Positions 41,017 through 50,969 of a DNA stretch of 64,000 nucleotides are shown piece by piece. The notes beneath the pieces were generated by a model, which did not search any database, was not told where the DNA came from, and worked only from the letters and a program-made list of their open reading frames with translations. Source of the stretch: Bacteroidales bacterium (GTDB lineage Bacteria; Bacteroidota; Bacteroidia; Bacteroidales; P3); contig JAFZPH010000053.1 of assembly GCA_017550405.1 (NCBI GenBank), positions 1 to 64,000 on the forward strand, given 5' to 3'. How positions within the stretch are numbered: the stretch's first letter is position 1; the number at the start of each line of letters is the position of its first letter. The translations under genes were made by a program, and so were the position numbers.

Positions 41017-44000
41017 CATTAATGCAAATCATTGCAATAAGGGTGCCCTACAAGGCACCCTTTTAGTGCTTCTACTCATACTCCAACTATTCAGCAATCC
41101 GCTCAGCGCACGACAGCGCGACACCCTGGGGACGGGCAGCCCGACACATTTTGTTGCCAATCAAGGCCAATGGAGCAATCCCTCGCTCTTTCAGGCGCAG
41201 ATGCACAACGCTGCCCTCTTCGTCGAAAGCAACAGGCTCACCGTCGCACTCCGCAATCCCCATCCCCCGCATGACGAGACTGAGCCGTTCCACCATGCCA
41301 TGAGTCAGCAGATGCACGCCTATCGCGTGAACTTCATCGGCTGCAACGAGAACCCGACTGTGATGGGACAGGACATCGACCCCAATAAGGGCTACGACAA
41401 CTATTACCTTGGCAACAATCCCGAGCGTTGGGTCTCGCATCTCGACCACTACCGCACCATATACTACAGCGGACTCTATCCGGGCATCGACATGGACATC
41501 CAAGTGGCACAACACGCCTTGAAGACCAACTTCTACCTGTCGCCCGGCGCAAGTGTGTCCGACATCGTTCTGCAATACGAAGGAGCCGAAAAGTTGTACC
41601 TAAGCAACGGCAACCTCATCATCCGCACCACCGTTGGCGAGATAGTGGAAATGGAGCCCTACGCCTACCAAACCACCGATACAGGACGTTGCGAGATACC
41701 CGCACGCTACAAACTCAGAGGTGAAAGGGTGACTTTCGACCTCGGCAGCTACGACACTACCCAGCCCCTCGTCATCGACCCCGTCCTCATCTTCTCCACC
41801 TACACAGGCTCCACCTCCGACAACTGGGGTACTACCGCCACCTACGACGCCCACAAAAACACCTACACCTCCGGGTTGGTATTCGGCATCGGCTACCCTG
41901 TTTCCGTAGGGGCTTACGATGGTTCCTACAACAACAACGCCGACATCGGCATCTTCAAGTTCGACACCTCCGGAACCCAGTGCCTCTTTGCCACCTATCT
42001 GGGCGGCTCGTTGGCCGACATGCCACACAGCATGTACGTCAACACATTCGACGAGTTGGTCATCTTCGGCACCACCGGCTCTGAGAATTTCCCTGTTACA
42101 CCCGGTGCCTATGACGAATCATTCAACGGGGGCGAAGGCCTCGCCTTCGAGAACACAACTACAATCAATTTCCCCAACGGCAGCGACATTTTCATCAGCC
42201 GTTTCAGCAGCGACGGCAGCCAGCTCCAAGCCTCCACCTTTGTGGGCGGCACGGGCAACGACGGCCTCAACTACCGCCCCAGCTACAACAGAAACAATAT
42301 CATCATGCGGGGCAACGACTCCCTTTACTTCAACTACGGCGACGGTGCACGCGGAGAACTCATCACCGACGACCTCAACAACATCTACGTCGGCTCCACC
42401 ACCTTCTCCCACGACTTTCCCACCACACCCGACAGCTACAGTCCCTACTCCTCCTCAAGACAAAACGGCATCGTATTCAAAATAGATTATAACCTCCGCA
42501 ACATGATATGGAGCACCTACCTTGGCGGCAGTGACGACGATGCCGTCTACTCCATCGATGTCGACAGCAACTACAACCTGCTTGTCTGCGGCGGCACCAA
42601 TTCGCCCGATTTCCCCACCACCGAAGGGGTATTGCAGCGCAACTATGGGGGCGGCACAGCCGACGGCTTTGTGTCAAAGCTCTCCTACAACGGCGACAGG
42701 CTCATGTCCAGTACCTTCTACGGCTCCGATGCCTACGACCAACTATACTTTGTCCGCACAGGCAAGCACAACGAGGTATTCGTCTTTGGCCAAACCAAGG
42801 CCTCGGGCACCACCATGATATACAACGCCTCCTACAGCGTACCCGGTAGCGGGATGCTTCTGGCACGTCTCTATCCCAACCTCGACGGACGCGAATGGTC
42901 CACCGTCTTCGGCACACCTATCGGACGCCCCAATCTCTCCCCCACAGCCTTTGCTGCCGACATCTGCAACCGAGTATATGCCGCCGGTTGGGGACGCGAC
43001 TTTGTTGGCTCAGGATACAATTGGAACCAGTACGGCACCACCGGCATGGAGACCACAGCCGATGCCATCCAGTCCACCACCGACGGACAAGACTTCTACA
43101 TCATGAGCATCACCGCCGATGCCTCCCAGCTCGACTATGCCACCTTCTTTGGCGAGTTGCACGGCAACAACTCCAGCGGCGGCTACGACCATGTCGACGG
43201 TGGCACCAGCCGATTCGACAAGATGGCCACCCTCTACCAGAGCGTCTGTGCCAGCTGCTACGGAAACGACGAGTTCCCCACCACTCCCGGAGCATGGTCG
43301 CAGCACAACAACAGCTCCAACTGCAACAATGCCCTTTTCCGCATCAACATCCACAACGACTTCCCCGTGGCCGACTTCCTCAATCCCCCGGTTGGCTGCG
43401 CTCCCTATACTGTCCGTTTCACCAATACCGGCCGTGGTTCCTCTTTCCACTGGGACTTCGGCGACGGCGGCACTTCCACCCAACGCAATCCACAGCACAC
43501 ATTTTCCGAGCCCGGCACCTACCGTGTGCTTCTCATCGCCACACTCGAGGAGGGATGCACCATGTCCGACACTACCGAGCATATCATCCGTGTCCTCAAC
43601 GAGGCAGGCAACCACTTCTACCAATCCTCGTGCGAAAACACCACGATGCAGATTGGATTCAGGCCCATGCTCGGCTGCACATACGAGTGGCTTGAAGGCG
43701 ACGTGTCCGACCGCACCATCGCCAACCCCTACGTCACCACCAGCGGCACCTATGTCCTGCTCATCACCTCCCTCAACGGCTGCGCCGAGCTCGACACGTT
43801 CTACGTCAACTTCTACACCCTCCTCGACACCCTCATCGTCCACACCCCCACCTGTCCCGGTGGCAACAACGGGTACGCCATTGCCCGTCTTCAACACGAC
43901 TTTACCGACTCGGCACGCTACTACTGGGATGGTGTAGCGGGCGACTCTGTCCTGACAGAGCTCAGTGCCGACGGCCGCATCCACACACTCATTGTGGAGA

Positions 44001-44779
44001 GTCATGGCTGCCGTGTGCAACGCACTTTCACCGTCGACGATCCTCCCGTCATGACCATCAACAAGCAGTCCGAAAATCTCATCTGCGGCACACAATGCGA
44101 TGCCACCATCCGTCTCAGCTACTCCATCCCTGGCCTCCACATTGGCGACACCATCCTCGACAGCCTATGCGACGGCACCTATATCACCCTGCTGCGCGAC
44201 ACCGCCGGCTGTCCCTACTACGACACCACCGTCATCGTCCGTGACACCGACCTGATACATCTCGCCCTCTGGTCCGACGATACAATACTGTTCCTCTCCG
44301 AGAGCACTCGCCTGCATGCCACCCATATCGATGGAGCCCGCTACAGCTGGAACCACCCCAACACCCTCGACCGTCCCACCTCGCCCGACCCCTTGGCCAC
44401 ACCCACCGACACCCTCACCGTCTACGGCGTCACAGTCACCGACAGCCTGGGATGCACTTGGTATGGCGAACTGCCCATCCACTGCATCAGCATCACCTGC
44501 GGACGACCCAATGTGTTTATCCCCAACGCCTTCTCGCCTAATGGCGACGGCCTCAACGACCGCCTTTGTTTCCGAGGCGACTATATCACCGATTTCTATA
44601 TCGCCATTTACACCCGCTGGGGTGAGAAAGTATACGAAACCCACAACATCAACGACTGCTGGGATGGCCGTTACCACGACAACTGGTGCATGCCCGGCGT
44701 CTACACCTACACCTGCAGCATTCAATGCGAAGCAGGCATGCACAACCTACTCAAAGGCGACATAACCATCATCCGATGA
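40994..44779 (+). CDS. Giant secreted DUF7948/SBBP-PKD protein with T9SS type B C-terminal domain
   Basis: Up to 1261 residues from a GTG at 40994, overlapping the previous gene by 23 bases. The signal peptide core is GTLLVLLLILQLFSNPLSA. A DUF7948-like opening (THFVANQGQWSNPSLFQAQ ... GLYPGIDMDIQVAQ) leads to SBBP-type repeats (STYLGGSDDDAVYSIDVDSNYNLLVCGGT), a PKD domain near 790-860 (FHWDFGDGGTSTQRNPQHTFSEPGTYRVLLIA) and a type B sorting domain from ~1171 (NVFIPNAFSPNGDGLNDRLCF). A terminator-like hairpin lies in the sequence coding for residues ~16-23. The exact start is uncertain. Confidence 0.8.
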   Translation: MSSKSLNSINANHCNKGALQGTLLVLLLILQLFSNPLSARQRDTLGTGSPTHFVANQGQWSNPSLFQAQMHNAALFVESNRLTVALRNPHPPHDETEPFHHAMSQQMHAYRVNFIGCNENPTVMGQDIDPNKGYDNYYLGNNPERWVSHLDHYRTIYYSGLYPGIDMDIQVAQHALKTNFYLSPGASVSDIVLQYEGAEKLYLSNGNLIIRTTVGEIVEMEPYAYQTTDTGRCEIPARYKLRGERVTFDLGSYDTTQPLVIDPVLIFSTYTGSTSDNWGTTATYDAHKNTYTSGLVFGIGYPVSVGAYDGSYNNNADIGIFKFDTSGTQCLFATYLGGSLADMPHSMYVNTFDELVIFGTTGSENFPVTPGAYDESFNGGEGLAFENTTTINFPNGSDIFISRFSSDGSQLQASTFVGGTGNDGLNYRPSYNRNNIIMRGNDSLYFNYGDGARGELITDDLNNIYVGSTTFSHDFPTTPDSYSPYSSSRQNGIVFKIDYNLRNMIWSTYLGGSDDDAVYSIDVDSNYNLLVCGGTNSPDFPTTEGVLQRNYGGGTADGFVSKLSYNGDRLMSSTFYGSDAYDQLYFVRTGKHNEVFVFGQTKASGTTMIYNASYSVPGSGMLLARLYPNLDGREWSTVFGTPIGRPNLSPTAFAADICNRVYAAGWGRDFVGSGYNWNQYGTTGMETTADAIQSTTDGQDFYIMSITADASQLDYATFFGELHGNNSSGGYDHVDGGTSRFDKMATLYQSVCASCYGNDEFPTTPGAWSQHNNSSNCNNALFRINIHNDFPVADFLNPPVGCAPYTVRFTNTGRGSSFHWDFGDGGTSTQRNPQHTFSEPGTYRVLLIATLEEGCTMSDTTEHIIRVLNEAGNHFYQSSCENTTMQIGFRPMLGCTYEWLEGDVSDRTIANPYVTTSGTYVLLITSLNGCAELDTFYVNFYTLLDTLIVHTPTCPGGNNGYAIARLQHDFTDSARYYWDGVAGDSVLTELSADGRIHTLIVESHGCRVQRTFTVDDPPVMTINKQSENLICGTQCDATIRLSYSIPGLHIGDTILDSLCDGTYITLLRDTAGCPYYDTTVIVRDTDLIHLALWSDDTILFLSESTRLHATHIDGARYSWNHPNTLDRPTSPDPLATPTDTLTVYGVTVTDSLGCTWYGELPIHCISITCGRPNVFIPNAFSPNGDGLNDRLCFRGDYITDFYIAIYTRWGEKVYETHNINDCWDGRYHDNWCMPGVYTYTCSIQCEAGMHNLLKGDITIIR
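41039..41064 (+). terminator. Terminator-like hairpin inside the signal-peptide coding region
   Basis: AAGGGTGCC (41039-41047), a CTACAA loop and GGCACCCTT (41054-41062) form a perfect 9-bp stem followed by TT. It lies 22 bases after the stop of the 1081-residue gene and within the first 25 codons of the next one. It could terminate, attenuate or stabilise the upstream transcript. Confidence 0.7.
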
Positions 44780-45606
44780 AAGACCAGTTTGTCATAGCCT
44801 ACCTTGCCGACCTCAGCATGAACCAGACCGTGGTCTCCCACGCCTGCCATCTGGCGCGCATGCTCAACAAAGGGCTCATCCTCCTCTATATCGAAGACCC
44901 CCGCCTCAAACTGCCCTCCGTCAACGATGCCGAGCAACAGCTCATCAAGCTCGAAGCCGACATACCCGATGTCCATCCAGCCCATGTAGCCCTCAAAGGC
45001 TCCACCTCAGAGGTCATCAACGCCCTGCCCACCCTACTCAACGGGGTGGTGGCCGTGGCTGGCGTCAACCCCAAAGCCTCCTTCGGCAACCCCACGCACC
45101 CACGCCGCGTGCTTCACCACTTCTCGCAATGCAAGATAGCCTACCTCACCGTACAGCAGCCTCTCACCGACCCTTCGTCCTACAACACCGTTGCCTACAG
45201 CATCGACTTCAACAAGGAGAGCAAAGAGAAGCTCATCTGGGCCTCCTACTTTGCACGCTTCAACCACAGCAAACTGCTCATGCTCCACTTCCAATACACC
45301 GACAGCGGCCTCCACACCAAGTGGCACAACAACGTCCTCTTCATGGACAAATTCTTCTCCGGCCTCAACGTCACCTACTCCAGCCTTCCCATCCAGGGAC
45401 GCGCACTATTCCCCGAAACTATCGTCTGCCGCTCAGCGGCCCAGGCAGGATGCGGCCTCCTCATCTCCGTCACCACCGACACTCGCAACCTCGATGTCAT
45501 TGAGTGGTTCGCCGGTGTGCAGGAGCACCGCACCATCCGCAACCAACACCAACTACCCGTCCTCTTCATCAATCCCCGCAACGACATCTACGTCCTCTGC
45601 GACTAA
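44776..45606 (+). CDS. UspA-like protein, degenerate
   Basis: 276 residues from the ATG at 44776, which overlaps the stop of the giant protein gene by 4 bases (ATGA). It has the two-half layout of UspA-fold proteins: FVIAYLADLSMNQTVVSHACHLARMLNKGLILLYIED and a second start NTVAYSIDFNKESKEKLIWASYFARFNHSKLLMLHFQY. The nucleotide-binding glycines of canonical UspA are absent: the corresponding stretch reads GVVAVAGVNPKASFGNPTHPRRVLHHFSQCKIAYLTV. It is a cytoplasmic gene inside a run of secreted-protein genes. Family assignment is by fold pattern and moderate. Confidence 0.7.
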   Translation: MKDQFVIAYLADLSMNQTVVSHACHLARMLNKGLILLYIEDPRLKLPSVNDAEQQLIKLEADIPDVHPAHVALKGSTSEVINALPTLLNGVVAVAGVNPKASFGNPTHPRRVLHHFSQCKIAYLTVQQPLTDPSSYNTVAYSIDFNKESKEKLIWASYFARFNHSKLLMLHFQYTDSGLHTKWHNNVLFMDKFFSGLNVTYSSLPIQGRALFPETIVCRSAAQAGCGLLISVTTDTRNLDVIEWFAGVQEHRTIRNQHQLPVLFINPRNDIYVLCD

Positions 45607-45685
45607 TCCTCCCCCACAACCTCCTCTACCCTACTCCCATACATCTCTCCCATACTAATATACAATCAACAACAACCCTTCCACT

Positions 45686-48600
45686 ATGAAAAAGAACTCA
45701 ATTTCTCAACAAAACAGGTTATCCTATTGCATATTACTCCTATGCCTGATGTGCAGCCCATTGCACAGCAGGGCTCTTACGCTCTGCCCCGACAGCCCCG
45801 ACAGCTGCGTGATAACCCAGCTGCCCTATGTGGAGATGTTCGAAAATGACGTGAGCAACTTTCTACCATGTTGGTACAGGATGAACAACGATTCTTCATA
45901 CTGCTTCTCCAACATTTATATCAACCATTTTTATAATTATTCAGAACTGTTGATACAAGGCAGCTACACTCCAACGGCTCAATACGTTGTCCTTCCCACT
46001 ATCGACAGCGCCCTGCTTGCCGATAATCCATTGTACCTGCTCATCCGGTTCAGCTCTTATATTTCTTATTATAATAACGCTCATGAACTGGGAACCATGA
46101 GCGACCCAAACGATCCCAACACTTTCACCCGCATCTGCACCCTTCCCCGCTCCTATAATGGTTTCACTGGTGATACGGTTATACAACTGAATACTTTGGG
46201 TGCCAACGACCACATTGCCCTGAAAGCCAACATAACGCCAAACTCCGACAATGATTACCTGCGGGTATACCGCATCGAAATCGACCGTATGCCTGAGTGC
46301 GGTATAGTACATAATCCCACTGTCTTGAAAAAAGGGCATTGTGGAGCTCACATCGGGTGGGAGTATACACCTGCCGACGAAAGCGACAGCACACACTTCA
46401 TTGTGAGGGTATATCGCAACAGCGACTCGGCACTTGTCAGTGTCGAAACCACACACCAACAACAAGCGCTGATAGACAGTCTGGAGCCAAACACAATTTA
46501 TATTGCCCACATTGCAGCATCGTGTGGCGGTGTTACCGACACACTGGAAACACTGGTGGGGTTTCAGACATTGTCCTTCTCCAGCTGCTTTCAACCCTTG
46601 GTGGTGGCCAAAGAATGGGGCGAAGACTCCATCACTATCACATGGATTCCGACCATAGGCGATACCGCCTGGTATATTTATATTCAAAACGGCTCTCGAT
46701 GGGACACCTTGGAGCGAGACTACCCCCAACGAACCTATACCTTGCGCAACCTTCAGCCCGGCACATCCTATAAGTTAAGAGTAAACTCCTTGTGCAACAT
46801 CAGCCAGAGCCTCGATGCAAACACCGTTACCGTGACCACCTTATGCAGGGCTGAGGATGTACCATTTTACGAGAGTTTCGAGTACTTCTTACCTAATTGT
46901 TGGAGGAATCCCCAATCCTACCAATCAATAGATGGCAGAATCGCAATGCGGTTACAATATTTATGGTACACCGGACTTCCCTTATTCAGCGAACCCCTCA
47001 ACAACCTTTACCTATCAGGCGAACTGAAACGCTCCTATCTGGTTATTGGTGTACTGCCGGATTGGGGTACTCTGCCTAACGATCTCTATCCGATAGACAC
47101 TGTGGTCAACGACTTTGATACTTGTTGGGAGTCGTTCTATGTTGACCTCTCCAATTCACCCTATTCCTCTGGACAGGTGATACTCACGAGCTTGAACAGC
47201 AGCACAACACAGCCCATTTTTCTCGACAACCTGACAGTTGACATCAATCCCAGATGCCCACAACCAAGCCACTTACACGACTCTGCCATCACTGCCAGTT
47301 CTGCCTTCATCCGTTGGCGAGCCAATGGGAATGTTTGGAGCTACGAAGTGGAATATGGCCCCCACGGTTTTGAACACGGCACAGGCTCAACGCTACTTGT
47401 AACAGCCGCCAGTGTCACTCTCGCAGGCCTGAGGTCTGGCACCAACTACGATGTCTATATCCGTTCGCACTGCCTAAGCGGCGACACCTCGGAATGGTCG
47501 TTCCCCGTCACCTTCACCACCTTGTGCAGCAGCATCTACGACCTGCCATGGACCGAGGATTTCAGCATGTGGGAACCAAGCGTCACCTATGTCCCAACAC
47601 AACCGGCTTGTTGGAATAACAGCTCAACTTTTTCAGATTTCGGAATCATTTATTCTGTATTGCCATCGGGCGACACCACTAAGGTTCTATCGTTGGGCAA
47701 CGTAGTGAATTCCCCACTCACATACTTGCCACGGGTAAGCCGCTATATCCGCATACAAAGCCTTCTGGCAACTATGACCGTTTGGTACAAAAATGGAAGT
47801 GCTCTTTCCTGGATGGATGGGGGCAACCCGCCGCAGTTGGTAGTAGGGGTAAGCAAAGACATCAGCAACACCTCTACTTTCGTCACTGTCGACACACTGA
47901 CTATCACCCCAGTACCCACCACCTACGATGTAGTATTCAACAGCTACACCGATACCGGCCATTACATCACCCTCCAACTTATTGGCAACGGACACCAGAC
48001 CGTGTATCTAAATGATATCACCCTTGACATGCCGCCCGATTGTATCCGACCCACCCACCTGTGTGCTGACTCTGTCACAGCAACGCAGGCAACCCTCCGA
48101 TGGCGCGAACAGGGCAGTGCCTCCGATTGGCAGATTGAGTATGGTCCCCAAGGTTTCCTTCCTGGCTCGGGCACAAGTATCGTGACGGACAGCATCTTCC
48201 TCGCCCTTACAGGCTTGTCTCCCAATACTCGTTATGAGTTCCGCGTGCGTAGTTTTTGCAACGGTAACAGTTCCACCGGATGGAGCGACACCTCGGAATG
48301 GGCGTACCAACGCTTTGCCTTCTCCACCATCCCGAATCCTGCTCAACTGCCATACTACTGCAACTTCGAGGACTCGACCGAATCGAACCTATGGACTAGC
48401 TTCAGCAATGGCAACTTCGCTTGGCGGTGGGGCATTGTCGATTCGGCGGACAATTCACTGGGCTACAATTTCGCAATAAGTGGCGACACAATCCTTACTC
48501 AGGTCATAGCCAATAGCATCCTGTACCGCGACTTCGACTTTGGCACGCGCGACACATCTTCCCCCGATGCCTCCCAACGCTACACCCTCAGCTATAAATA

Positions 48601-50938
48601 CAAAGCAGACCAATCTTTCTATCATAGAATTACCCCCTCCGAAAGTCGGGCAGTGCTCTGTCTTACCGACCCCCAACAACCCCTCTCCGTCTCAAACACC
48701 TTCTTAATGTCGCCGTGGGGACCTGTCGACTCGCTGCAAAAGCTGAGGGACAGCATCATATACGATGAATGGAGTCTCGATACCGTCCAAATCGACACAT
48801 TCTTCATTGCCGACACATTTTATACAATAATACGCACCGGATGGGTGAACCATGCACAATACGGCAACTGGGAGACCGACACCATCGACCTGCCCACCCT
48901 CTATGGTATCCATCGTTTGGCATTCTACCTCTCATCTGAAATACAATACAACGATACGCTTCTGCGTCTCTCTGTCGACGACATCAATATCTTCCCGACC
49001 CCATGCCCCGTCCCGGACAACCTGCGCGTCTCCGACATCGCCATCGACAGTGCAAACCTCTCATGGTCAGGCTTGCCAAACGCCCGTTACTTGGTGACGT
49101 ACCACTGTTCCGAGCTGTCCGACCCGCTTCCCGACCAGCTTCTCACCGACACCGCCGAGACAAACCACATTACTCTCTCCGGGCTCTTCTCGTTCACCAC
49201 CTATACTGTTTATGTGCAGCAAATTTGCGACAGCGGCGGACTCTCAGGTCTCTCCGCTCCCCTCCAGTTCACCACCCTGCTGTGTAACGACATCCGCAGC
49301 GACTCGGTAGCCGTCGGCCCCATTACCAGCAGCCGCTCAAGCCTGATGCCCGTGGCCTTTGCCAACCGCTACTCCTACTCCCAGCAAATAATCCCAGCCA
49401 CATGGCTGAACGGTGCCGGGGTGATATATGCCGTCAACCTGTCGTATCTCCTCACCGAAAACGACACGGACGTGAACAATTACTCGCTCTATCTCGGCCA
49501 CACCGACAGCCTGTCGTTTGCCAACAACACCTTTCTCGACCCCTCGCGGCTGAGCCTTGTCTATGCCGGTCCCCTGCCCAAATCAGAAGGATGGGCAAAA
49601 ATAGTGCTGCAAGCACCTTTCGTATACAACGGCAGCAGCAACCTGGTGCTGGCCATCACCAACAACGGCAGCACCGCCAAAGCCACAGCATTCAATGTGG
49701 TCTCAACATCCAACCCCTCCAGCATCCTGCTGCGGAGCGACTCCCCGTTCAACACCACCACACATCTATCGCTGCAACAGTCTGCCGGCATCCGCAGCCA
49801 GCATCCTCTCCACTGCCAAGCCATATTCGACTACTGCCCCGCCTGCACGTGTGCAAGCCCCGAACTCCTGACCCCCATCCTGTACATGCGACACTGCATC
49901 CTGCGCTGGCGCGACACCCATGCCGATGCCTATCAACTCAGCTACCGCGCCATCGACGCCCCTCAGTGGGACACCACCTTCATCACCACAGACACCTCTT
50001 TCCACGTCTTCGACATCGAACCCGAACGCGATTATGTCTACCGCCTGCGCCAGTTATGTGCCGACACTAGCCTCCACAACTGGTCCTACGGCCTCTTCCA
50101 CACCTCCTCTACCCAGTGCCCCAACCCCCAGCATCTGGTTCTTGCCGACCTCACCCCCGACGGCGCCACTCTGCAGTGGGACCACGACGACGACTTCCTG
50201 ATTTACTACCTGCATGTCTTCAACAACATCTTCGACACCCTCATCACCACCACCGACACCCAATACACGGTCCAAAACCTCTACTACGGATTCAACTACT
50301 GCGCCACCGTCCAGGCCCAATGCTACCCCTCGATGCCTGCCGGGGCATGGAGCGACACTATCTGTTTCACCACTCCCACCTGTCCCGACGCCACAGACCT
50401 CACCTATACCAACCTGCGGAGCAACAGCATCGACCTCGACTGGCGTTCGGAAGACACCATCAGTCTGTGGGAAATATCCTATGGTTCCCCGGGCTTCCAC
50501 TACAATCAAGGCTCGACAGTATTCGCCGACCATCATCCCTTCACCCTCACAGGTCTCGAAAGCGAAACAGAATACGAATTGATTATCCGTTCGATATGCG
50601 GCTCCGGTTTCCCCAGCGAACACTGGTCCAACAACATCTTCTTCACCACTGCCCCTGCGGGCATCGACGACCGTCCGTCAGCCCATGGGTTCACCGTCCG
50701 GCCCAATCCTGCCAGAGAGCGGCTCACCATCGCTCTTGGCGAAGCCATCGAAGGCCCCGTAAGGCTGACCCTCCGCAACGCACAAGGCCGCACCGTGCAT
50801 CAATCCACCCTGTCCCCCGGCACCCGCAGCAAGGTAATCACACTCAACTCCGGCACCCTAACCACCCCTCCGGGCATCTATTTCGCCACCATCTCCACAA
50901 CAACTTTTTCGACCACACGAAAGTTTATTGTCGAGTGA
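45686..50938 (+). CDS. 1750-residue secreted modular adhesin-like protein, fibronectin III repeats and T9SS type A sorting domain
   Basis: The protein begins with a basic segment and hydrophobic core (MKKNSISQQNRLSYCILLLCLMCSPLHSRA). Eight fibronectin III-like modules start near residues 204, 300, 523, 783, 1105, 1388, 1477 and 1565; most open with a cysteine-proline segment (CPQPSHLHDS, CIRPTHLCAD, CPDATDLTYT) and end with a cysteine (RSHC, RSFC, RSIC), suggesting one disulfide each. Between them are four jelly-roll-like modules near residues 47, 391, 612 and 886 (for example LPYVEMFENDVSNFLPCW). The C-terminus (GFTVRPNPARERLTI ... RKFIVE) is a type A sorting domain. Adhesion or substrate binding at the cell surface is likely; the ligand is unknown. 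Confidence 0.85.
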   Translation: MKKNSISQQNRLSYCILLLCLMCSPLHSRALTLCPDSPDSCVITQLPYVEMFENDVSNFLPCWYRMNNDSSYCFSNIYINHFYNYSELLIQGSYTPTAQYVVLPTIDSALLADNPLYLLIRFSSYISYYNNAHELGTMSDPNDPNTFTRICTLPRSYNGFTGDTVIQLNTLGANDHIALKANITPNSDNDYLRVYRIEIDRMPECGIVHNPTVLKKGHCGAHIGWEYTPADESDSTHFIVRVYRNSDSALVSVETTHQQQALIDSLEPNTIYIAHIAASCGGVTDTLETLVGFQTLSFSSCFQPLVVAKEWGEDSITITWIPTIGDTAWYIYIQNGSRWDTLERDYPQRTYTLRNLQPGTSYKLRVNSLCNISQSLDANTVTVTTLCRAEDVPFYESFEYFLPNCWRNPQSYQSIDGRIAMRLQYLWYTGLPLFSEPLNNLYLSGELKRSYLVIGVLPDWGTLPNDLYPIDTVVNDFDTCWESFYVDLSNSPYSSGQVILTSLNSSTTQPIFLDNLTVDINPRCPQPSHLHDSAITASSAFIRWRANGNVWSYEVEYGPHGFEHGTGSTLLVTAASVTLAGLRSGTNYDVYIRSHCLSGDTSEWSFPVTFTTLCSSIYDLPWTEDFSMWEPSVTYVPTQPACWNNSSTFSDFGIIYSVLPSGDTTKVLSLGNVVNSPLTYLPRVSRYIRIQSLLATMTVWYKNGSALSWMDGGNPPQLVVGVSKDISNTSTFVTVDTLTITPVPTTYDVVFNSYTDTGHYITLQLIGNGHQTVYLNDITLDMPPDCIRPTHLCADSVTATQATLRWREQGSASDWQIEYGPQGFLPGSGTSIVTDSIFLALTGLSPNTRYEFRVRSFCNGNSSTGWSDTSEWAYQRFAFSTIPNPAQLPYYCNFEDSTESNLWTSFSNGNFAWRWGIVDSADNSLGYNFAISGDTILTQVIANSILYRDFDFGTRDTSSPDASQRYTLSYKYKADQSFYHRITPSESRAVLCLTDPQQPLSVSNTFLMSPWGPVDSLQKLRDSIIYDEWSLDTVQIDTFFIADTFYTIIRTGWVNHAQYGNWETDTIDLPTLYGIHRLAFYLSSEIQYNDTLLRLSVDDINIFPTPCPVPDNLRVSDIAIDSANLSWSGLPNARYLVTYHCSELSDPLPDQLLTDTAETNHITLSGLFSFTTYTVYVQQICDSGGLSGLSAPLQFTTLLCNDIRSDSVAVGPITSSRSSLMPVAFANRYSYSQQIIPATWLNGAGVIYAVNLSYLLTENDTDVNNYSLYLGHTDSLSFANNTFLDPSRLSLVYAGPLPKSEGWAKIVLQAPFVYNGSSNLVLAITNNGSTAKATAFNVVSTSNPSSILLRSDSPFNTTTHLSLQQSAGIRSQHPLHCQAIFDYCPACTCASPELLTPILYMRHCILRWRDTHADAYQLSYRAIDAPQWDTTFITTDTSFHVFDIEPERDYVYRLRQLCADTSLHNWSYGLFHTSSTQCPNPQHLVLADLTPDGATLQWDHDDDFLIYYLHVFNNIFDTLITTTDTQYTVQNLYYGFNYCATVQAQCYPSMPAGAWSDTICFTTPTCPDATDLTYTNLRSNSIDLDWRSEDTISLWEISYGSPGFHYNQGSTVFADHHPFTLTGLESETEYELIIRSICGSGFPSEHWSNNIFFTTAPAGIDDRPSAHGFTVRPNPARERLTIALGEAIEGPVRLTLRNAQGRTVHQSTLSPGTRSKVITLNSGTLTTPPGIYFATISTTTFSTTRKFIVE

Positions 50939-50953
50939 ACGGATTTTTTTTCG

Positions 50954-50961
50954 TATCTTTG
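50954..50961 (+). promoter_or_regulatory. -7 box of dnaG
   Basis: TATCTTTG lies 8 bases upstream of the ATG at 50970, so the dnaG mRNA is probably leaderless. It also lies downstream of the in-frame GTG/ATG alternative starts within the previous gene, which argues for the 50970 start. Confidence 0.6.
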
Positions 50962-50969
50962 CATCCCGA

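Noticed and set aside
48625..48665. A further copy of the R1 repeat inside the 1750-residue gene
   Set aside because: Only a short CCCCCTCCGAAAGTCGGG-like stretch resembles R1; the core GTGCCTGCCACC is missing.
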